Origin: an uncultured Prevotellaceae bacterium
GTDB taxonomy: Bacteria > Bacteroidota > Bacteroidia > Bacteroidales > Bacteroidaceae
Length of the DNA: 64,000 bases
Assembly (NCBI GenBank): GCA_900318115.1
Contig: ONJJ01000031.1
Span: 26,265-90,264, forward strand
Direction: 5' to 3'
The notes beneath the pieces are model-generated. The model did not search any database. It had not been told where the DNA came from and worked only from the letters and a program-made list of their open reading frames with translations. Position 1 is the stretch's first letter; each line of letters opens with the position of its first letter. The position numbers and the translations under genes were made by a program. Positions 49,801-57,168 of this stretch are shown piece by piece.

Positions 49801-51989
49801 TAGACGGCGTAGCCCTTGCGGACGTAGTCGTAGTATTTGGAAGCCTTGACCTTCTGCGCCAGGTTGTTGAGCTCGTTGCCGCCCTGGTCGGTGTAGGGCT
49901 TGACATAGGGTTTCAGCGCCTCGGGCGTGGCATAGCCGACGAGGTTGTTCAGTCCCCACTCGGTGTAGATATCATCGGGCACCCATTCGTCCACGGGGTT
50001 GTCGCCGTCCATGGTGGTGGCGCGTTCCTTGAGGTGTTCCCAGTTCGACTGTGTCTCGGTCTTCACCACACCCTCGTACATGATGTACTTGTCGTTGATG
50101 AAGATGTCGTCGAAGCGTACGCCGACCTTCACGGTCTGTCCCAGGGGTTTCCAGATGATCCATCCCTTGCCGCTCCAGGCTTTAGTCTTCTCGTCCACCA
50201 CCAGTTCGTCGCGCAGCAGCATCTCGTAGTTGCCGACGTACACGGTCTTGCCACGCATATCCTTGGCTGTGGCTTCGATGGGCACGCGGTTCTCCTCGAT
50301 GATGCCTCCGGAACAGCCGTTGCCGTAGAGCTCGCTGAGTTCATCGGTGTAGTGGAACGCCATCTCGTTCTGGTCGCCGTAGAAGCGCACGCTCTTCTCG
50401 TTGATGCACTCCGGCACGACGCGCAGCAGCAATGCCTGTCCCACGTAGACTTGATTCTTCAGGGTGTCCCAGGGGATGTAGTCCTCCAGCAGGTCCACGC
50501 CGTTCTTCTGTTTGTTCAGCGCCTTCAGGGCCTCGTCGGCTCCGATGTCGCCCTTGGCTACACCTTTATATATAAGGCCCTGCTCCAGCGCCAGTTCCTT
50601 GGTGGCGTACTTGGAGAGGTCATAGAGTTCTGCCACGTAGCGGAACTTCAGGGAGTCCTGGCGCAGTCCCTTGCCGCCCACGAATCCCGGGCGCTCCCAG
50701 GCGGAGCGGACGCTGCTTTCCCAGAAGAGCGCCTGCTTGGTGTTGCCGTCGAAGTCCGGCTTGGTCAGCTGCGGGTTGCGGAAGACGTAGAGGGAGTCGT
50801 TCTCGCCTACGACGTCGTCCACGCCGTTCATGCGCAGTTTGTAGCTGTCCTCGTCTTCCTCTTCCTCATCGTCCTCGGGGACGTATTCGTCGTCGTCCTT
50901 CTTCTCGTCGGTCTTCTCCTCGTCGGTCTCCTCCTCTTCTTCCACCTCCGGGAAGACGGGCTCTTCGGGCTTCATCTGCGGTGTGAAGATGAGCACCTGG
51001 CTCTTGCCCTGGTTCTCCACCATGAGGTAGGACATGGCGTCGGCATTGCTGCGCGCTGTGACCTGTGCCACATAGACGTGTTTGTCCAGGAGGCGCTTGA
51101 TGGCGTTCTGGCCCAGTATGCACTGCGGCGTGGAGAGTCCCTTCACCTCATAGATGACGGGGTTGTGGTTCATGGCCTCGTCGGGTGCCTGCTGCGAGAG
51201 CTTTTCCTTGATGGTCAGGGTATAGGTGTAGTTGACTGCAGCACGTGTGCAGTTGACCACGGGCTCTGTCCACGTGAAGACAGGATTCATCAAGGGTAAT
51301 TGAATGGCTTTCAGGTTCTGCAGCTCGGTGACTCCCAGCATATCTGTGGGTGCTGAGAACTGTGGTGCCTGGGCTCGATAGCACACCTGGAAGGAGTTGA
51401 AACCCGTTTCGTCGGGGTTGCTCAGACCTATGGGGGTGTCGATCAACCCGTGCTGGTTGATCAAGCTCTGGTCCCACTTGTAGGCAGAGATGCTGACGCG
51501 GTACTCGCCTTCGGGCAATAGTCCGTAGTCGGAGGTTCCCACGGTGGAAAAGAGGTCGGCAGAGAAACGCATGGCCGAGAGCGGCACGTGGTTGAAGAAG
51601 CGCTTCATGTCCTCGCTGGTGAGGGCCAGCGTCTGCTTGCCGCCGACGACGAAGGGAGTGCCGGGGTACTCGGGGGGCGAACTGACGGACAGCGAGGCGG
51701 GCATGCCTGCCACGTCTGTCACTTGTTCCAGCTGGATGCAAAGATAGAAGACTTGGTTCTGGTCGGTCTTGTTGGTGACGGAGATGTTGAAGTACCTGCC
51801 GGGATTCTGCAAGTAGTCGCCCACCTGCGGCGGCAGCACGTTCTGGGTCGGCGTCACCGAGATGGAGAAGCAGTCGTTCTGCGCCACAGCAGCCAGCGGC
51901 GCGATAAACCACAGCAGGCTGCAAAGCCACAGGCCCACTGGTGCCAATGCGGACAGACGTAAGTACCTATTGTTTCTTCTTTGTTTCAT
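43827..51989 (-). CDS. Giant 2720-aa exported surface protein
   Basis: Start overlaps the barrel gene by 23 bp. A signal segment (SLLWFIAPLAAVAQ, about residues 24-37) leads to an N-terminal beta domain, residues about 40-190 (ISVTPTQNVLPPQVGDYLQNPGRYFNISVTNKTDQNQVFYL), of the size of the TANFOR (about 147 aa) domain known from Tannerella; this match is from memory. Residues about 343-380 are a very acidic linker. A long middle (about 400-1900) is made of alternating beta strands ending in aromatic residues, e.g. GALDFLLKIQANEEGDKNAL and RIKLKLLGGLVNINRRFSFE. A coiled part lies near 1490-1540. A Ser/Thr-rich stretch occurs near 2065-2090. No enzyme motif or T9SS-type tail is seen. Function unknown; it is the centre of the operon. 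Confidence 0.8.
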   Translation of the reverse strand: MKQRRNNRYLRLSALAPVGLWLCSLLWFIAPLAAVAQNDCFSISVTPTQNVLPPQVGDYLQNPGRYFNISVTNKTDQNQVFYLCIQLEQVTDVAGMPASLSVSSPPEYPGTPFVVGGKQTLALTSEDMKRFFNHVPLSAMRFSADLFSTVGTSDYGLLPEGEYRVSISAYKWDQSLINQHGLIDTPIGLSNPDETGFNSFQVCYRAQAPQFSAPTDMLGVTELQNLKAIQLPLMNPVFTWTEPVVNCTRAAVNYTYTLTIKEKLSQQAPDEAMNHNPVIYEVKGLSTPQCILGQNAIKRLLDKHVYVAQVTARSNADAMSYLMVENQGKSQVLIFTPQMKPEEPVFPEVEEEEETDEEKTDEKKDDDEYVPEDDEEEEDEDSYKLRMNGVDDVVGENDSLYVFRNPQLTKPDFDGNTKQALFWESSVRSAWERPGFVGGKGLRQDSLKFRYVAELYDLSKYATKELALEQGLIYKGVAKGDIGADEALKALNKQKNGVDLLEDYIPWDTLKNQVYVGQALLLRVVPECINEKSVRFYGDQNEMAFHYTDELSELYGNGCSGGIIEENRVPIEATAKDMRGKTVYVGNYEMLLRDELVVDEKTKAWSGKGWIIWKPLGQTVKVGVRFDDIFINDKYIMYEGVVKTETQSNWEHLKERATTMDGDNPVDEWVPDDIYTEWGLNNLVGYATPEALKPYVKPYTDQGGNELNNLAQKVKASKYYDYVRKGYAVYDNFLKTMEGGKMPDVEVFMPLQLPESINKSPIDIQLISMEFHPTWAWMNLLGMFSLPDNDVTENNILMFGAPRICMDPDRVLPAGGNICLLEDITLKESSSGFEFTFKAPTDTENPSDGCMMTWENDTISLLSLKAEMLLPDLVKCNDKGKKIEGEKPKATIEAQVRDWEDWWGKVSLDPFEAEDLPGWTFTAQDIWYDHSQRRNLEGLSFPADYFDAAKNENAYELPPSKYGPNAWQGLFIRKVTMQMPEGFLKNGDKRFEIAASDMIFDKSGVTGSFGLDNLVDCSAGGWAMRLKKIALELQQNAIKGGRMEGDVHVPLTAAEDFIAFECNMIPQENLDNPGALDFLLKIQANEEGDKNALDGKLKFDFFLADLTLDNKQTYFLLEAIDQGKDQDYKTRVELCLGGDLTISAAEEKNQQLAHYNSEIKHYVPNLPFELKIPGIHFTQMRLANCPRDEKWTHGQKTRDENQAAIAADTTKAIKVLFKNDTFKLSEDFYFDCGNWSLASFDKQIGPFKFALEDYHFDHSGNDIALELKGRIGFLMKGQDSPLVDATTTIAIMATADIKNFNFSYKKTEFREATLDINAAGIEISGTLTASDGDEKGYSGMLNFKMPGDLFHIECDGGYYTHKGSDGDFTYGWFHADAGGEALRFDPIQITKIEAGFYFNCTRNVDSEGKEQKATPQEGIIGVVAALGMKSTDGELVKEATFDMTAVYDRKNDRLTSMLFTGNLDAAAGMVQAKATIAWVHTDQDKYFQLNVTADVKADKALTAEVSKLAGDLTSDLSKLNSKYEEAVKGAKAGLADAVGVKAGEGSSKPQKEENKTENFETKNTGVSASISLDLKITFMENGKKLDKCRWHVYLGEPDFEKRCKLTLIDFDSGIVSVKVGANMYLCIGNELPNDGELPPIPTNIANFLNGESKGGMQGADIYKAQKAREAAKKMFAADAETGGGFMMGAEVYGYVDVDLGIFYGGLGVDAGFDVSIRKLAYPVCPQTSDGRMGYNGWYGEGQLYAYLAAKFGIHINLGFWNHDFDIINAGIGGVLRCGLPHPNYFIGDARIKLKLLGGLVNINRRFSFECGTRCSIFYGNPLDNFELFGDCTLGVPEMEEGWADKADIVDPDFIAQPRFESQAPLDANFRVLDENSLNELLESYNRDNAFDREQLEMQAKRTFVFRRQGSVQLYEFDYRPDSSEYKRVISGLVPQRGARWTRKTISVKDFSQTSHGLSIAGSSLKKNKYYAIVVKGTAKEIVKGVEQNPRTFHPEPDWQGSRWTEDPWIQTQSYFFRTGQGEEVDDAAPLQDYVAIAYPSVRNNLKSNRTASQVKVRTSSLSPTTGSAARGTTVTSRSSSSSSGSDINIASGFGQNMTVSQKVGAMKTTGKTVYKYDYVDAYPEDVVHPTIALNSDIRGNLYQNGRLVWRLFSTEDTDNETVSTLVCEAENDYLVNGNCINMVPSTASGWEKQAEDAIAKGDKQFRISITYENSHTEEYTERVQTGYQTVDNQQGLGLRQPLESGSLLGRSKTPSASQSSQQTVPTYQDVTRTREVIDTIAELMDVAVKTVDGDWLKGYKNTISKYLTDRDFPEYSKPFIGIRPSNVTFLDSDNDLEGTDISIARETKKRDGRAVRVLNPYIYMSYLGNYFFIGGHPIKNYAFETGEDAYGDAVPVSESLVYRDRGGVWSGNFKLLEPYNISKGIAPIRKLSYDPDCSAFGAEGHQYPLPFFENEEDEWCNNKILGGQSNLTSQIVPSKFEKRRYFNAIFNLIGVYYLVEGAGEEIPRRRDLGGAPSAYEPGTTYSYAPGSWYKYLYKNHGNSTLKKSLQEYNNSYRGVYATHRFSYKNMYYKDTSPISIEIPVYQYPLVFGSIFDPNNEKGLNKSMPSLKGNSRTNQEWSTKMWYMFTREKSNYYPNSEMIESSSFDRYSPQEAMERIASITFSAYRVNAFNLETMNYDCIDLSESYKKNVLERTFNRSDNDWPLKSWKKDYELNNTAE

Positions 51990-53691
51990 CTTTGATCTTG
52001 CGCTTTATTTGGAGAAGGCTGAACGTGTAGGTGTAGCTCAGTCCTATCTGGGTCTCTGTGATGTTGTACATCTCGTCGTTGCCGGTGAAGTTCACGTCGT
52101 TGGAGCGTGCCACACTGGCGTTGAGGCTGAAGGTGTGGTACTGCTTCAGGGTGTAGCCGGCAGATAAGTCACCGCCGAGCGACATGTTCTCGCGCACGTG
52201 GCGCATCTTATTATAGATGATGTTCAGGTTGGCTTGCACGTGGAGGTTGCCTTCCTCGAAGAAGGAGCGTCCGGCACTGAACGTCAGGATGTCGCTGGTG
52301 TAGCGGGTGTTGTAGCCTCGTGACTGCTGATGGTGGAAGCTGGCGCCGAAGTCTGTGCGCCAGGGCTCCACGGTGAGGGAGTAGGTGGCGCCGGCGGAGT
52401 TGGTGCTGACGTCGGACATGCCCGTGGCGAAGCGGTTGAGGTCCTTGTTCATGTTCCAGCCGCCGGAGAGGGAGATGGTGTGGCGCAGGTCGTCTTCGCC
52501 GAAGCTGTAGCCGGCGGAGGCACCGATGCTGTGCATGATGCGGTTGACGCGTGTGGTGTCGTTCACGCGGGCCATGCCGTCGTACTGCCGCTGCAGGTAG
52601 CCGTTGTAGCGCAGGTTCAGCGACACCTTGCCTATGCGTGTGCTGGCATTGGCGTTATAGACAAAGCCCTTGGTGGTAAAGAGCTGCTTGCCCGAGAGGT
52701 TGTCCGACTGGAGCGAGAAGCTGCCAGAGAGGCTTACCTTGCGGAAGAGGTGCGTGCCGGCCGTGACGCCCAGCGACTGGTAGTTGTTCGACATGTAGTA
52801 GGCGCCCAGCGAGGTGTAGTCGGGCTGCACGATGCGGTAGCTGAGGGAGGCATTGATGCCGCGCAGCGAGAAGTTTACGTTCGCGTCGCCCGCGAAGCGC
52901 ACGTTGGAGGTGTACTTCGCGTCGAAAATCTTGTCCCAGCGCTGCAGCTTGTCGCTGGGCACGCTCTCTGCGCGGGTGTCGGAGGTAAAAAGGGATGTGG
53001 CAGCGTTGGCCGTGAGGCTGAGCCACTTGGTGATGCGTGCGTGGCCACGGAGACCCAGCACGAGGTTGCTCTGCGGGTTCACGCGCTGGCGCCAGCTCTC
53101 GTCGATACTCGAGAGGGCATCGTAGGCGCGCAGGAAATAAAGGTCGAGGTAATAGTCGTTGGAACCGTAGCCAACCTTCAGGCCCCATGCCAGACGCTTG
53201 TACTGAGGAGCCCGGGCATGAGGATCTTCGGGATTATCGTTGATGGCGTTGCGCAGGCGTCCGTAGAAGATGCCGCCGCGCAAGCGCTTGCCCTGGTATT
53301 CCACGCCGACTCCATTGAACGACATATTCATCACGTAGGGGCTGAAGGCCATGCTGCTCTGTCCGAAGTAGCCGTGCCACTCCTTGTAGGTGGGCGAGAG
53401 GTTCAGCGAGAAGTGAGGATAGTTGAAACTGAAGTCGCTGTTGGAATAGAAGAGCGAGAAGGGCATGGAAATACCATATACGGACACGTTCAGGTTCGCC
53501 CAGATGGTGCTCTGGAAGGGTGAACTGTACTGGTAGCCCGTGGAATGGTAGAAGGTGTTGGTCGTTCCTATAGCGCCTGAGATCACCAGCGGATCGCTCT
53601 TGGCAATCTGCGCAATGTCCTGTGCCATGGCTCCCGAGAAAGGAACTACGGACAGGGCAATGGATAGGATGAGGCGGCGGAACTGCTTCAT
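51967..53691 (-). CDS. Outer-membrane beta-barrel protein of the exported-protein operon
   Basis: The ATG at 53691 (MKQFRRLILSIALSVVPFSGAMAQ) gives a signal peptide and a 574-aa product; the frame is open further up, but those extra residues are not signal-like and cross an inverted repeat. The mature protein is a long series of amphipathic strands (YGISMPFSLFYSNSDFSF, GVGVEYQGKRLRGGIFYGRLRN, SLSGSFSLQSDNLSG, TISLSGGWNMNKDL), typical for a large outer-membrane barrel, with no plug domain. The end is basic (KRKIKDETKKKQ). It overlaps the start of the 2720-aa gene, so the two are made together. It may be the membrane anchor or export pore of that protein; this is inference. Confidence 0.78.
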   Translation of the reverse strand: MKQFRRLILSIALSVVPFSGAMAQDIAQIAKSDPLVISGAIGTTNTFYHSTGYQYSSPFQSTIWANLNVSVYGISMPFSLFYSNSDFSFNYPHFSLNLSPTYKEWHGYFGQSSMAFSPYVMNMSFNGVGVEYQGKRLRGGIFYGRLRNAINDNPEDPHARAPQYKRLAWGLKVGYGSNDYYLDLYFLRAYDALSSIDESWRQRVNPQSNLVLGLRGHARITKWLSLTANAATSLFTSDTRAESVPSDKLQRWDKIFDAKYTSNVRFAGDANVNFSLRGINASLSYRIVQPDYTSLGAYYMSNNYQSLGVTAGTHLFRKVSLSGSFSLQSDNLSGKQLFTTKGFVYNANASTRIGKVSLNLRYNGYLQRQYDGMARVNDTTRVNRIMHSIGASAGYSFGEDDLRHTISLSGGWNMNKDLNRFATGMSDVSTNSAGATYSLTVEPWRTDFGASFHHQQSRGYNTRYTSDILTFSAGRSFFEEGNLHVQANLNIIYNKMRHVRENMSLGGDLSAGYTLKQYHTFSLNASVARSNDVNFTGNDEMYNITETQIGLSYTYTFSLLQIKRKIKDETKKKQ

Positions 53692-53720
53692 GGGTAGGAT
53701 CGTAGATTGATTCATCAGAT

Positions 53721-53828
53721 CACGGATTACGCGGATAAACACGGCTGCATATCTTTCTTTCCTGCTGGATAGCATTCTCATTCACGCGGTCGAGGAAGGA
53801 CATTCCCGTGTGGTCCGCGTAATCCGTG
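53721..53828. repeat. Inverted repeat CACGGATTACGCGGA between the 1020-aa and barrel genes
   Basis: The arm at 53721-53744 (CACGGATTACGCGGATAAAC plus ACGG) and the arm at 53806-53828 (inverse of CACGGATTACGCGGACCACA plus CGG) are complementary, with a 61-bp spacer. Sequences of the GATTACGCGGAT type are widespread in this phylum. It could slow transcription between the first and second gene. Confidence 0.7.
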
Positions 53829-53839
53829 TCCTTACATTA

Positions 53840-56800
53840 TTATTTACGCACCACCTTGCGGACGGATCCGTCGGAGAGGCGCTGGATGCTGATGCCGCGC
53901 TGGCTGCCGCTGATGCGACGACCGCTGAGGTCGAAGGACTCGGTGGCTGCGGCGTCGGTGCTGAGGCCCTGGACGCCGGTCACGATGGTCTTGCCCTTCT
54001 GCATCTTCAGGGGCTGGCGCACGGTGCCGAGCATGCTCTGGAACGGCACGCTCTCGTTGATTTCGCAGAGGTCGCGCGTGTCGTTGTCATAGAGCTTGAA
54101 GGTGATGGTCTCGCCGGCCTGACCGTGGACGGTGATGAAGAGCTTGCCCTGGACGGCAGCACCCTGGCCGCGGCACTCGTCGCCCACGAAGGCGAAGACA
54201 CGGCAGTTGTCCACGAAGGGAACGTTCTCCAGCTGGGCAACAATCGTCATGTTGTCGCGGAAGCGGGAAGGATCGTAGGTGAAGAGCGCGTAGTCCGGCA
54301 GACGACGGGCAGGAGCCGTGTAGGTATAGCGGTCGTGGTCGTCGGGCAACGTCAGTTCGTTGACAAACGGCAACGTACGGCCTTCACTGCCGGCGTTGTA
54401 GAACATATAGCCCTGACCGCACTTGAACTCCTCGAGCGTTCCAATCCAATCGCCATCTTCGAATTCGACAAAGCCGTCTGCGAAGGATACGATGCGGTCG
54501 CCATTCTCAAAGGCCATCTCGGTGAAAACCAGATTCAGCCAACGGTCGAAGAAGAAGGGGTTGGGAATCCAGTTCCAGCCTGCGCGCAGGGTGATGTCCG
54601 GAACCTGACCCAGCTGACCTGAGGTGAAGATGTATTCGTTAGCTTCGGGATTCTCGTTCATCTTCAGCTTGAAGCATGTGTTCTGGCTGATGAGGTGATT
54701 ATCGCCGAAGTAGCCATACTGCGGGTCGTTGTAGAGCTGTTCGCTCTGCGTACGGATTTCGATGAGGTCGTCGCCATAGATGTTGTAGAGACCTGCATCG
54801 ACGGGACTGCCAAATGGGATGGTCTGCCACTGCCAACCGCCGGTGAAGCTGTGGCGATAGCCAATCTGAATCGGGTCGCTGGTAATAGCCAGACCGTCGG
54901 CTGTGCCGTCGTCGTAACGAACTTGGACGAGGACGGAGCCGGGGATGCGGGGATGTACGTCGCAGACGACATTACCCTGATTGTCTAAGGCGAGGTCGCA
55001 GTCATCCTTGATGCCCAGAGGATCCCAGGTCTCATTGCCGCTGTAGATGGCAGTGACCACGAACTTGCTGAGGTCGGTGTCGAACGAGGCTCCGGAGGGA
55101 ACGGGCTTGATGGTGAAGGTGGCATCATCGCCTGCCACGAAGTTCGTCGGGAATTCCAAGGCGAGGCCAGAAAGCCCCTCGGAGATGATGAAGTCGAAGC
55201 TGGCACTCTTCATCGTGACGTGGTCATCACCCGTTGGATCAAAGGTGGCTGCGAGGTAGTCCTTTACTTTAATGGTGGCTGTGATGGTTGCGGTTCCAGC
55301 CTTGTAAGCGATGAAACCAGCGTTCTCCTCGGTTGCGGTGGTGGGGTCGTCCGGCATGAGATAATTGACCACGGTAGGATCGCTGGACACGATGGAGAAA
55401 TAGAGGTCGTGCATATAGGCCGCGGTGGTGGGAAGCATCACGAAGGCCTCGTCCATGTTAAATAATGTGGTGATATTCTTGGGGAACTCCGTCACGGATA
55501 TATTATAAGAAGGAGTCGGAGCCACAATATCCGTATAAGCCGAATATACGCGGACATAGACGTTGACACTCTTGGTCGGGTCAGATAAGGAAGTGACCTT
55601 CAGGACTTCTGTAATGGCGTTGCCTGCAAGAGCTGTAATCTTCCCGTCAGTACCTATGGAGACAGCACGGGTTTCAGACTCGGGAATGGCATATTCTATC
55701 TTCACCGCTTTGTTCGTGGCGTTGGCCGGCTCAATGTTGAATGCTAATCCGTCAACGAAGTACGGCGTGAGGTCGTCACCGGGAAGACATTCAATATAGG
55801 TGATGTCGGATGATTCGGGATGGAAGATGAATTGCGAAGTAATACCCGTTACAGGCTGGGCAACATGAACTGTCACGTTGATGGGGGCTATGGCCTCACG
55901 AGCCGTTCCCGTATGATCTACGATGGTACCTGTCAGAACAGCATCGCCCACGGCATACGCTTCAGCGAGCAAGACCTTGGCATTGATGCCGACAATCTCC
56001 TCGTTCGCAGAACTCCACACGATCCTATCGGTAGAATTGGAGGGGGTGAGGGCGAATGCAGCGCCCAGCTGGTTGTTCAGTCGTTCGTTGTCGCCGACGT
56101 TGACCGTTATTTCAGTCAGATATTGCTCAATAGCGGTGGCTGGTTGAAAGATACGAATCGTGTTATAGGTTGATATGTTACCAGCTGTTGCTGTCAGGGT
56201 AAAGCCTTCGGCGTTAGGAGCCACTGCTTCCATCACACTGCCGTTCAAAGTGACGCAGTTGATTCCATCGGGCAGTTGGAAGGAGATGTTGGATGGAAGG
56301 GAGGCAGTGGAAGGATAGGGATTAAGGTAGTTCTTCAGGTCAACCTCCTCTCCTACGTTCAGGTCTATGTTATTCAGGGATAAGCTGGTGAGGGGATAAA
56401 GATCAAGGTGGAGAGGGTTGGACGGGATACCGGGGTCGATCGTTTCTCCCGTGAATACTGGAATTTCTTGCTCTACAGACAGCTCGTACTCGATTTGGGT
56501 GGTCTTGTCAAATGCCTTGAAGGAAATAACGCTGCCGTTGTCTTGAGGAAGCGTGCCTTCGATACGGAAGCGAATCAGATAAGCTTCTACAGGGGAATTG
56601 GTATTCTGGACCAGCTCACCTATGCCACGGAGCTGCGGATCTCCCACTTCTCCTTGGACGAAGGCTGCAAATTCATAAGCATTCAAGTCTGAAAATGCGT
56701 TGATGGTCTGATTGGCATCTGGAGTGACCACAATCAAATCTGAATAGACAAAAGTCTCGTGTTGATACTGGCCTCCGGTATAGGTCCAGTGATTCTCCGG

Positions 56801-56902
56801 AATGAGCACGGGTTCTGTGGGCAACGGGTCTGGCTCTGGTTGTGCCCAAGTAGCTGAAGCCATCGTCAGCAGGGATAGTGCGAAGAGTAATAAACGTTTC
56901 AT
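53840..56902 (-). CDS. 1020-aa exported multi-Ig protein with T9SS-like C-terminus
   Basis: Signal peptide MKRLLLFALSLLTMASATWAQ. A first domain (residues about 35-150) is like that of the 245-aa lipoprotein. The middle holds several Ig-like/BIG2-type domains, e.g. LNPYPSTASLPSNISFQLPDG, FALTPSNSTDRIVWSSANEEIVGINAKVLLAEAYAVGDAVLTG and FNIEPANATNKAVKIEY. From about 690 on there is a segment with ITLRAGWNWIPNPFF. The last 75 residues (MQKGKTIVTGVQGLSTDAAATESFDLSGRRISGSQRGISIQRLSDGSVRKVVRK) fit the type A sorting signal pattern of the type IX secretion system. It is the first gene of the operon, after the paired repeats at 57006-57045. Target unknown. Confidence 0.82.
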   Translation of the reverse strand: MKRLLLFALSLLTMASATWAQPEPDPLPTEPVLIPENHWTYTGGQYQHETFVYSDLIVVTPDANQTINAFSDLNAYEFAAFVQGEVGDPQLRGIGELVQNTNSPVEAYLIRFRIEGTLPQDNGSVISFKAFDKTTQIEYELSVEQEIPVFTGETIDPGIPSNPLHLDLYPLTSLSLNNIDLNVGEEVDLKNYLNPYPSTASLPSNISFQLPDGINCVTLNGSVMEAVAPNAEGFTLTATAGNISTYNTIRIFQPATAIEQYLTEITVNVGDNERLNNQLGAAFALTPSNSTDRIVWSSANEEIVGINAKVLLAEAYAVGDAVLTGTIVDHTGTAREAIAPINVTVHVAQPVTGITSQFIFHPESSDITYIECLPGDDLTPYFVDGLAFNIEPANATNKAVKIEYAIPESETRAVSIGTDGKITALAGNAITEVLKVTSLSDPTKSVNVYVRVYSAYTDIVAPTPSYNISVTEFPKNITTLFNMDEAFVMLPTTAAYMHDLYFSIVSSDPTVVNYLMPDDPTTATEENAGFIAYKAGTATITATIKVKDYLAATFDPTGDDHVTMKSASFDFIISEGLSGLALEFPTNFVAGDDATFTIKPVPSGASFDTDLSKFVVTAIYSGNETWDPLGIKDDCDLALDNQGNVVCDVHPRIPGSVLVQVRYDDGTADGLAITSDPIQIGYRHSFTGGWQWQTIPFGSPVDAGLYNIYGDDLIEIRTQSEQLYNDPQYGYFGDNHLISQNTCFKLKMNENPEANEYIFTSGQLGQVPDITLRAGWNWIPNPFFFDRWLNLVFTEMAFENGDRIVSFADGFVEFEDGDWIGTLEEFKCGQGYMFYNAGSEGRTLPFVNELTLPDDHDRYTYTAPARRLPDYALFTYDPSRFRDNMTIVAQLENVPFVDNCRVFAFVGDECRGQGAAVQGKLFITVHGQAGETITFKLYDNDTRDLCEINESVPFQSMLGTVRQPLKMQKGKTIVTGVQGLSTDAAATESFDLSGRRISGSQRGISIQRLSDGSVRKVVRK

Positions 56903-56976
56903 AATCGTGGGGTATTTAAGGATGAATAATTATTGCATTTGCTGGATTTCGCATGGTTTGGGGAGTTTCCACGCTG

Positions 56977-56984
56977 CAAAGTAC
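56977..56984 (-). promoter_or_regulatory. Weak -7 box before the 1020-aa gene
   Basis: The minus strand reads GTACTTTG, one base short of TAnnTTTG, and there is no TTTG at -33. The proximal direct repeat (57006-57024) ends 21 nt upstream of it, where the -33 element should be. This fits an activator-dependent promoter. Confidence 0.45.
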
Positions 56985-57005
56985 GTTATTTCTTCGCGTA
57001 TAAGG

Positions 57006-57045
57006 GTTGTCAAAAAGCGCAAAAAAGTTGTCAAAAAGCGCAAAA
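57006..57045 (-). promoter_or_regulatory. Two 19-bp direct repeats with 21-bp period, likely regulator site
   Basis: GTTGTCAAAAAGCGCAAAA occurs at 57006-57024 and, identical, at 57027-57045. A 21-bp period places both on the same face of the helix, as in the paired half-sites of AraC-type activators. The neighbouring gene codes for such a regulator. Confidence 0.65.
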
Positions 57046-57071
57046 CCTGTTTAAAATGTACAAAAAGCCCA

Positions 57072-57118
57072 CAAAAAAGAGCCGCGTGACAACTACAGCG
57101 TTTGTTGTCCCACGGCTC
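57072..57118 (-). terminator. Terminator of the TPR-AraC regulator gene
   Basis: On the minus strand GAGCCGTGGGACAAC (57104-57118) pairs with GTTGTCACGCGGCTC (57079-57093) with two mismatched positions, followed by TTTTTTG. It separates the regulator from the promoter of the 1020-aa gene. Confidence 0.85.
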
Positions 57119-57168
57119 ACAAGTTCGAATGTTTGTCTATGCCCCGGCGTACTCCAAGGGGCGTCAGT

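Noticed and set aside
48216-51299. Open frame of 1027 codons on the plus strand
   Set aside because: It lies wholly antisense to the 2720-aa gene, has no signal or family likeness, and is Val/Leu/His-rich as expected for the complement of GC-rich coding sequence.
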